Source: Gnetum montanum
Taxonomy: Eukaryota; Streptophyta; Gnetopsida; Gnetales; Gnetaceae
Direction: 5' to 3'
NCBI GenBank assembly: GCA_015680685.1
Contig: MNCI01011117.1
Span: 1-64,000 of the forward strand
DNA length: 64,000 nt
Position numbers and translations under genes: made by a program. A model generated the notes under the pieces. That model was not told the origin of the DNA, made no database searches, and saw nothing but the letters and a program-made list of their open reading frames with translations. Within the stretch, counting starts at the first letter, position 1; the number at the start of each line of letters is the position of its first letter. This document shows, piece by piece, positions 56,561 to 64,000 of the stretch.

Positions 56561-58150
56561 TAATTGATCTGCATTGGGAACACACCATCGGACTAAGCCA
56601 TTGGAACACACATTGTAAAGGTATCCATTGATTTCCATGAAATGTTTGACTCGATGGAGAAACTATTGTTTCTTTCTAACATCTAGCCCTTATGGTATTT
56701 CTTGTGTGAGAAGATAAGGAACAATGCTACTATACTAATTTGTATCTATGGGTGATTGATTATTTATTACACCTACAAAGAGGAGTTCATTAGGGAAGTG
56801 ATCAGAAATTGGGTATTTTTCCTCTTTTTTGTCCCATCACAACCAAGATAAATGATCAACAACAACATTCTCGATGCCTTTACGATCAACCATCGTAAGA
56901 TCAAACTCTTGCAAGATCATGAGCCATCATATGATGCAAGGGCTGACCATTGGTTTATTCATAAGGAACCAAATCACACTATGATCCATGTGTACAAATA
57001 CCTTATAGGGTAATATATAGTGCCTAAATTTTTCTACTGTAAATACCACAGCCATTAACTCTTTTTCTATTGTGGTATAGTTGAGTTGTGCACCAACAAT
57101 ACTTCAACTTGCACAGTGAATGTAATAGGGATGTTTTTGGTCATCTAACTATATAAGTATGACTCCTAAAGCAAAATTGGATGCATCATTTATCATTGGA
57201 ACGGTCTGGACCAATCAGGAGCTTGTAAAATGGGTGTTTCTACGCGCTATTACTTCAAAGTTTGGAAAGCTAGCTCACATTCCTTGGTCCATTCAAAAGG
57301 TACGTCCTTCTTCATTAATTCTACTAATGGTTTTGCAATCTTCGAAAAGTTCTCGATGAAACATCTATAATAGCCAGTATGTCCAAGGAATGATTGATCA
57401 TCTTTTACAGTTTCAGATTGACAAGTGATTCCTTGGATGACTTTAATTTTTTTAGGATCTACCCCCATCCTTGTTTGTAAAATTTTATGCCCTAATACAA
57501 TGCCCTCTTGGACCATTAAATGGCTTTTCTGCCAATTGAGCCTTAGGTTGGTTTCAACACCTCGTTTCAGTACTTTCTCTAACTAGTCCACTACTTATTC
57601 AAAGTTCACTCCATAGGTGGAGAAATCATCCATAAAAACCTTCACACCATTCCCTATTCACGGCTGAAATATACTAAGAACTAACCATTGAAATGTTGCT
57701 AGAGCATTACATAAGTCAAATAATATCTTTCTATATGCAAATGTCCCCCAAGGACTTATGAATGTAGTTTTGGCTTGGTCTTCTAGTGCTATTTGAATTT
57801 TATTGTACCCACTATAACCATCCAAAAAACTATAGTAACAATGCCCTGCAATGGTATCTAAAACTTGGTCAACGAATGGCAATGGGAAATGATCTTTAAA
57901 GGTTTCCATGTGTATTAGCCTAAAGTCTATACACACCCTCCATTTACCACCTTTTTTAGGCACAATGACTAGTGGACTAACCCATTCACTATCAACAATG
58001 GGGTAGATGAACCCAGCCTTTAGAAGTTGTTCAGTCTCTTCCTTAACTACTTGCTTAAGCTTTGGGTTCAGTCATCTTTGCAGTTGTCGTCAAGGCTTCA
58101 TAAAGGGGTCAGTGTAAATTCTATATTGGCATATCCTAGGATCTATTCTA
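56561..58150 (-). pseudogene. R9 reverse transcriptase and RNase H
   Basis: RT: GGKWRVCIDFRLIHMETFKD, HFPLPFVDQVLDTIAGH, FLDGYSGYNKIQIALED, TTFISPWGTFAYRKI (57963-57700), then the catalytic VFMDDFSTYG (about 57640-57615) and MVQEGIVLGHKI, SFLGHTGYYRCFIENFSKIA (57516-57250). RNase H at about 57260-56830: INDASNFALGVIL, TTIEKELMAVVFTVEKFRHY, GIENVVVDHLS. HFPLPF..Q.L, FMDDFS and VQEGIVLGHKIS are hallmarks of the Athila clade. Stops and shifts occur throughout. Confidence 0.88.
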
Positions 58151-58179
58151 GGTAATTTAGGATATGACCAAGCAAAGGA

Positions 58180-59117
58180 TTTTTACCATTTGTTTATCAT
58201 TTTCAGCAATCTTTCTTTTTGTTGAGGAGCGAGCTTAGCATTAATGATTACCGATTTTCCTTTCTTGAGAAATGCATACTTCATACTGGTAGGCAAAAAT
58301 TTTAATTCAAGGGGCTCTTTCTTAAACTTGTTAGGGATTTCCAACTTCACAAAGTTGATATCTTTGGTGTCCGTACTTGGAAGTTGGTGATGGACTTGCT
58401 CTAATGCATCTATGCTATCGATATAGGCACAAGTCAAGATCTTAGTTGGAATTGCTCTCTAGGTCAATTGTTAGCCACTGGGTGCCTTCCTACCTTATGG
58501 CTACCACATACAAGCATCTTTGTATGTCAGTTACTTATGCATACGGGTTGCATGCAGGCAATGTTAAGCGTTGTACAAACTAGGATTTCTGCACGTAGTT
58601 GTACCCTGTGTCACTGTATGTGATGCATGGAACTTTCTTCTTCTCAATCTTCCCAAACACATTTTCTTTTGATATCTCTAGGGAAATATCACATATTCCT
58701 TGGCATGCATCAATCATACTTAGCCATGCTCTTCCCATTATGATTGGGAAGTCCCCCTTGCAATTGTTGACTTGGATCACTAGGAAATCAGCTGGATATG
58801 ACCACCCACAAACAGTGGTGACAATGTCCTCTTACTAGTCCCAATGGAATAGTGATGGATTGGTCAGCCAACTCTAAATGAATGTTACTCTTCTTTATCA
58901 GAGGTAGGTTTCAAGCTTTATACATTTTTTAGGAGATTAAATTAACACCAGAACCTGAATCCACAATATCTTTACAAGGCATATTTCTAGAAATTTGCAA
59001 ATAAATAAGAGGACATCTAAGATCAGAGAATTTCCTAGGAAGATGGCCAACCTTAATCCAATCAGTGATGGCATGGGTTAACATAACACTGTGTGTTGAG
59101 TGCAATTTTTGGTTCAC
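58180..59117 (-). pseudogene. R9 protease and linker to RT
   Basis: KDIVDSGSGVNLIS (about 58970-58930) is a retropepsin active site with D-S-G intact. After a stop come IQVNN, FPIIMGRAWLSM and KIEKKKVPCITYSD (58780-58580). The segment 58437-58183 ends in LELKFLPTSMKYAFLKKGKS and AKLAPQQKERLLKMIN, the conserved Athila lead-in to RT. Family role: processes the polyprotein. Confidence 0.8.
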
Positions 59118-59149
59118 AGGAAGCTTCGAAGATTCAAATGATGATAAGG

Positions 59150-61613
59150 TGTTTGGATAATTAGTCGCTTGTGGTTGTAAGGACTTGGTTGGGCTGTTGG
59201 TTCTAAAGAAAGGTCTCTTCTTTGATCGGTTGTTTGAACCAATAGTAGGTTGAAGATTGACATCCCTTGTAGTGTTACATTGCTACAATTAGGTAGGAAG
59301 CTTGCCTTGCATAGTTGGAGTAGGTGGTAATGGAGCCGAGGGTGTAAGAGATGCAAACAAATGAGAAGGATAGTATGTATGTGGAGCATCACCCTGAGAA
59401 GAAGAAGTTCTATAGTACTCAAGGATCTAGTACTGAGGCTAAAGAGCAACATGACTAGTAGAGTCACGTGGAGAGATTGGCTACTAAACATAATACCCGT
59501 ATGGGTCAGGTTGATGGTAAGGGAACTATTGACGTGGTGGTGGCATTCCCCATGATTGTGAGTGTTTCCACCATTGATACTATTCATTCATTTGTGGTGG
59601 ACCTCCACTCAGATAATATGTCAAGGGCTGGTGGAACTGCCTTAGGTTACCTTGAGGATAAGGTAACCTTCTAGGTGTTTACCATTTGTTTAATCGTGGG
59701 TTTAGTGCATACACCCCAAACTCTTGTAGATGTGACAACACTGGGCAACATCCCTTAGGATGGTCATATTAGCAAATCTCACATCTGTCATCATTGTTCA
59801 TGTTCTAATCCATAACCTCTTCAATGATGGTAACCTTTCCCTTACCCTTGTTACATGCGTACTCAGCTTCTTTCTTTTTTCTTCTTTCTCGATCACTACT
59901 TTGTTCTCTAGACTCCTCTACTATTTTTAGGATAGTTTGAAATTTGTCATCTAGGGAGTTCCACATTTACTTCACCTTTTTTGGTACTTATGATGCAAAT
60001 TTTTGAATGGGCAAAGTCTTTCTATTCACCATCTCTTCAAGTGGTGACTCTTCTTCATCTTCGCAAAATCTAATTTATTTCTTTTAGAGGGAAGGATCTT
60101 TGTTCTACTCCTCTAAACTTTCTCTTTTCCTCAACTCATCCTCCTCCTTGGCAACTTGCTCCAACAATCTTTGTATTTGATGGGCTCTAAGCTCGAATAG
60201 CCTTCCTTGGGCATAAGTTCTAAGGGTTCTTCGTGTTTCGTACCTAAGTCCATCTATGAGATGGCGTAGTTGTTCCTTTTGCAAGTAATCATGGCCAAGG
60301 CAACAATGTAGCAATGAATAATATTGGCCCATGGTAGCATCTAAGGGTTCGTGTACTCCTTATTTCCATCCTTGGATTTTCTTACGTAGGTTGGACACTC
60401 ATGAGTATGTTTGATACTTATTGTTGAATAGCTCCAACATGGTACTCCATTGACGAATGGATTCTAGTTATAAGGACCAATACCAACTTTCTGGTTCCTT
60501 AATCAGTGTTTGTGGAAACAACTTTATCTTTTGCCACTCATTTTCTATATTCTACAAGGCACATGTGTTATGAAATGCTTGTAAATGGTTTTGAGGATCA
60601 GCATTATATCCCCCTTCAAATCGTGGGATGTTATTCATATTTATTCTTTTGATCCTACTATCTTTCTGGTGCCTTATTGGGATCCTAATAGCCTTTGTTA
60701 TATCTAACATACTTTGGGTGGAAAGTAGGGGTTCATCATGATCATGGTGTCTATGGTGTCTATGATGCCTATGTTGTTCCCTACTCTCCCTTCTTTCATG
60801 ATGTGTCTCTCTGGAATGCCCTTGCCCCCTTTCTCTACTATTTTGTCGGTGATTTCTATTTCACTTACCATCATCCTCATGCTCTTTCCCTTTGTGACTA
60901 CATTTAGATCCCGAAGGAGAGGGGGAAGAAGATATACACAATGAAGAGGAAGGTGGATGGACACCATGATGGCACCTATCATCTTCTTTTTGCTGGTCGC
61001 AACCTCGATCGCGGTTGTGATCGGAATGTCTGTCATTGTCATGTGTTTGTGTTCCTTTTTTGGATCCTTTATGTCCATTAGTACTAGAACCTAGGTTATG
61101 AATAGTTGAGTGAAGATTCTGATACACAACTCATTGACCACCGTCAATGAGAGAAACATCGTTTTGTGGAAAACCTCTCGAGACAAGTTCACCACCCTCG
61201 TTTTCACTTAGGGCATACGGGACATCCTGAGACCACTTCCCCTTCACGAATTTGTAATGTCTCTCCTATTGTAAATCCCTCTAGCATTGTGCCTCCATGG
61301 GTTAATAATCTCTTGAATCTTATGCATGCACAACGTACTCTAATTGTAAGTGTTGCATACCAATTCGTGTGAGAGCACGAAGAAGCATGCTCAAGATCCA
61401 GCGATCAGGAGGTAGTACTATGTTACCTTCTCAATCACACCATCGTAGTTGTTCATCCTAGTGGAGGATAAAGGTAAAGTCTAGTATATAATCATTAGGA
61501 TGAGTGTATACCATGCAAAACTGTTGGGGCATTGGCGGATCATCATGTGCACCCCACCTCCAATTATTCATGGTGTCGTACCTAGTCGGTGAAGCACTCT
61601 CATAAGAAGATTT
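59150..61613 (-). pseudogene. R9 gag
   Basis: Begins within the coding region at 61613 because the deletion removed the ATG. N-terminal block: MVYTHPNDYILDFTFILH, GNIVLPPDRWILSMLLRAL. A long His/Arg/Ser/Lys-rich basic linker (about 61130-60720) follows. Capsid: INMNNIPRFEGGYNADPQNH, ESWYWSL, LFNNKYQTYS, LRHLIDGLRYETRRTLRTYA (to about 60100). Zinc knuckle at 59783-59745, with a stop in the loop (CEIC-stop-YDHPKGCC). A Pro-rich tail runs to about 59150. Product by family: capsid/nucleocapsid. Confidence 0.8.
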
Positions 61614-61893
61614 GTTCACAATGCTTAGGTACACAATGCTAGAATAAAGATCCGTTCACTCTATGACTCCTACTGTGGGCACTCAGAAATAATTCTAACT
61701 CTAGAATAGAAAAACTACAATAGTTTGGCTAAGGGACTGAAAAACTAATGCCCAAGACCAAGCACCCCTGTCTCTTATTTATAGCCAATGAGATAGGCTC
61801 CAACATTGCATGTTCAATATTGCTTGGCCCATCCAATATCACATATTCGATATCAAGAGTCTAATATTAGGTTGCTTATTTGATGACTCATCA
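61614..61893 (-). repeat. R9 5' LTR, U3 remnant
   Basis: Matches about 53175-53454 of the 3' LTR, including aagatccgttcact, the TATA box and TTATTTGATGACTCATCA. R and U5 are deleted; the join to gag is near 61614. Confidence 0.85.
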
Positions 61894-62984
61894 ATAACTC
61901 TATAATTTAGATGCCAAAACTCATGTGATATTTTTAACAAAATAAAAAGTTGATATTTTAAGCACCATAAATTTGATCTAATAAACCAAGGGTCAAGATC
62001 ATCATTTTGGAATGTCTTAGACACATTGGCAAGATTAGATTCTTGGTAGAACATCATCCTAAGGCACTTCTTTAGCAAAGCTATTTTATGCAATATTTAA
62101 TTATAATTAAACATGAACTTAGAATACCAACTTCATGACAAAAAGTAATATAGGGTTATGACTTTGACATGGTTACATATACATACTAAAGTATAAAATA
62201 TGCATAGTAAAGAATAAAATATACACTAGCAAATGGTTATAAAGGCATGATAACTAATAAAAAGAAAAACTTCTGGGAGTAATTGGATCTTAAAAATTAA
62301 CTATAAAATATACAAAATATCTAATTGAGTATCAATAGTAGTAAAAGTAAAGGATACAAAACTTTAACTTAAGTAGAACAATAACAACAACAATATAGTC
62401 CTATTATTTAGTTTATGAAATTAGCAATAACTTATTAAAACGCATTTAACAACATTAATTAATTAAATACATGCATTAAATTAAATAATTAAACCTACAT
62501 AAAATTTTAAGTTATGACATCACTTTCATGAATTAAGATACAGTTTATTGCAATTGTAGATTATATGGTTGGGCATTAGACATACTCATCACTCATCAAT
62601 GATCTTGTATTTAGCACATGCTACAACATTAAAGCATTATCTAACTTAACAAGTAAGAAAAAATAAAAATAGTATCTAGTATGAATGACTTGAATATTGT
62701 GCTTGTACATCATATCATTTAACTACAAAGTAAAACATCTATAGTAATAAGAATTATAAGAATTAGAATTATCTTAAGAAAAAAAGGTATTAGTATTTTG
62801 AGTGTTTATGCATCTTAGATTGGTTTGAATGATCATGTGAATAGGACCTTTTGAGATTCTTTGAATGAAATTATACAACAAATCATAAAGTGTGAGTAGA
62901 CAATGTCCATATCCTTGTCCATGTCCATATCTCCTACACAAAACTACATTTTGGCATCAAAGTGGACCCTATAGGACCTCAAAT
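61894..62984. other. AT-rich flank with a possible LTR end
   Basis: No gene seen. ATGGTTGGGCATTAG...CATCACTCATCA, ending at 62598, resembles the last bases of plus-orientation LTRs such as R4 (GGTTGAGCGTAGGGG...CTCATCA), so an old LTR may end there; its body cannot be traced. Confidence 0.35.
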
Positions 62985-64000
62985 GATGCATCCTAGGCTC
63001 TCATGATATAACAAGGTTCACATTTGGGGATTTTGATATTTTGACCCTAGAACTCTTGAGGCTAAAATTTTCTAACTTTGAAGATAATGCTAACATTGAC
63101 ACTAGCATTAACATTAGCTTTAACACCTACAAGAGCATCTCCATGACATTTTAAATCTCTGATTTTTAGCATTTCAAAGGTCTATATGCTTCTCAATACT
63201 TAAAAAACATCATTTTGGCTCAATTCAGGGTTAGTTTGGGCACCTTGAAAGTTAGAATTTCTAACTTAAAAATTGTTTAAAAATTTTCTAAATTTGGTAA
63301 TGATGCTAGTGTGAGCACCTAAAAAGCTATATTTTGTGGCCCTTGACCATTAAGTTCACCATCTAACACCTTTCCAAGGCTTTTCTAGCCCCTTGACATC
63401 ATCATGACAGCATTTGACATCAGTTCAAGGGTCAAACAAGGTTCCAAAAACTCAAAAGTCCAAATTGGTCAAAATTTAAAAATTTTGGTAGGTATGGATA
63501 ATGCTAATGCTAATGCCAACATCAACATTAGCATCACCATCCTTGGACCTTGCAAAATGACATCATTAACATGCACAATCGACCTAGAACTACATCTCCA
63601 AGCTTTTGGGCTTCTCAACATTATCTTGGTAGCATTCAACATCAATTCAAAGGTCAAATGGGATTCTAAAATCTCAAAACTGCAACTTGGTCAAGATGCT
63701 TAAAAATTAACTAAGCATTGTTAATGCCAACATTAGCACTTTCTAGAGTTTTATTTTGTGACTTTTGACCTTCACCATCACCATTTAACTATAGTCCTAA
63801 GCTAGACATCATCTTGATAGTATTCAACCTCAATTTAGATGTCAAATAGAGCTCAAATGCTTAAAACCTCAACTTGGTCCAAACCACAAAATTTTGTTTA
63901 AGTATGGATGATACTAATGTTGATGTTAGTGTTACCATTCTTAGAACCTACACCATGCTTCCTGGACCTTGCAACTTAGCATTTGACATCATCCCTTGGC
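62985..64000. repeat. Degenerate tandem array, about 200-base units, running off the window
   Basis: About five units starting near 62985, 63195, 63392, 63612 and 63804. The best three share gacatcatc.tgatagcat, caattcaa.ggtcaaa, ctcaaaactcaacttggtca, then a run of aatgctaatgctaac and cttggaccttgca. Units differ in length (about 190-220 bases). No coding signal. Confidence 0.65.

Larger units (their letters stand above)
52594..61893 (-). mobile_element. R9: near-complete Athila-like Ty3/gypsy element
   Basis: 3' LTR 52594-53454, 5' LTR remnant 61614-61893. Flanks ATAGC (52589-52593) and ATAAC (61894-61898) form a five-base target duplication with one change. Gag, protease, RT, RNase H and integrase are all present on the minus strand. 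A deletion removed the R-U5 part of the 5' LTR, the primer site and the very start of gag. It is the only element in the window with the full set of pol domains. All are broken by stops. Confidence 0.88.

Noticed and set aside
1-64000. tRNA, rRNA, microRNA or intact host genes
   Set aside because: No cloverleaf, rRNA core or multi-exon coding pattern was recognised by eye. Absence of a search tool means small RNA genes could be missed.

Overview
The window looks like intergenic DNA of a large-genome seed plant, possibly a gymnosperm; that is an inference from content, not a species call. It is AT-rich and I see no intact host gene, rRNA, tRNA or CRISPR array. Nearly everything I can explain is old, decayed LTR retrotransposon sequence, full of C-to-T and G-to-A changes as expected after long CpG methylation. 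I name the elements R1 to R9 in order of left edge. Coordinates were read by eye.

Layout. 1-1190 is unassigned and holds a CpG-rich patch. R1 (about 1191-2335, minus) is a 5' LTR plus the start of gag. 2336-3901 is unassigned. 3902 to about 47700 is one nest of insertions. The outer element R2 (minus, chromovirus-like Ty3/gypsy) has its 3' LTR at 3902-4710, and its 5' LTR is split by R3 (9856-47542, minus). R3 was hit by R4 (10712-28533, plus), which was hit by R5 (17938-26599, minus), a relative of R4 in the opposite direction. R3 also carries R6 (29349-41628, minus, Athila-like), which carries the 5'-truncated Tat-like element R7 (32298-37428, minus, with a run of Ns at about 35710-36679), and the Ty1/copia element R8 (41629-44727, plus). 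47701-52593 holds relic repeats and one small coding-like island. R9 (52594-61893, minus) is a separate Athila-like element. The window ends in a degenerate tandem array (about 62985-64000).

How the parts relate. R1, R3, R4, R5, R6 and R9 belong to one superfamily. Their LTRs typically start TGATGAGT and end ACTCATCA on the plus strand (or the reverse complement). R1, R3, R4, R5 and R6 keep a primer site matching tRNA-Asp, and the gag zinc knuckle is CX2CX3HX4C where it survives whole. R9 has a full Athila-type protease, reverse transcriptase, RNase H and integrase. R4 and R5 have no pol. Instead each carries a long second gene (ORF2, about 890-930 codons, coiled-coil rich) before the 3' LTR, preceded by what looks like its own promoter, built from the same GATATC palindromes as the LTR, and by a splice acceptor directly before the ATG. 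R3 keeps part of the same ORF2. This pol-less gag plus ORF2 family is the most unusual thing here. R9, or a relative of it, is the obvious candidate donor of enzymes; that is inference.
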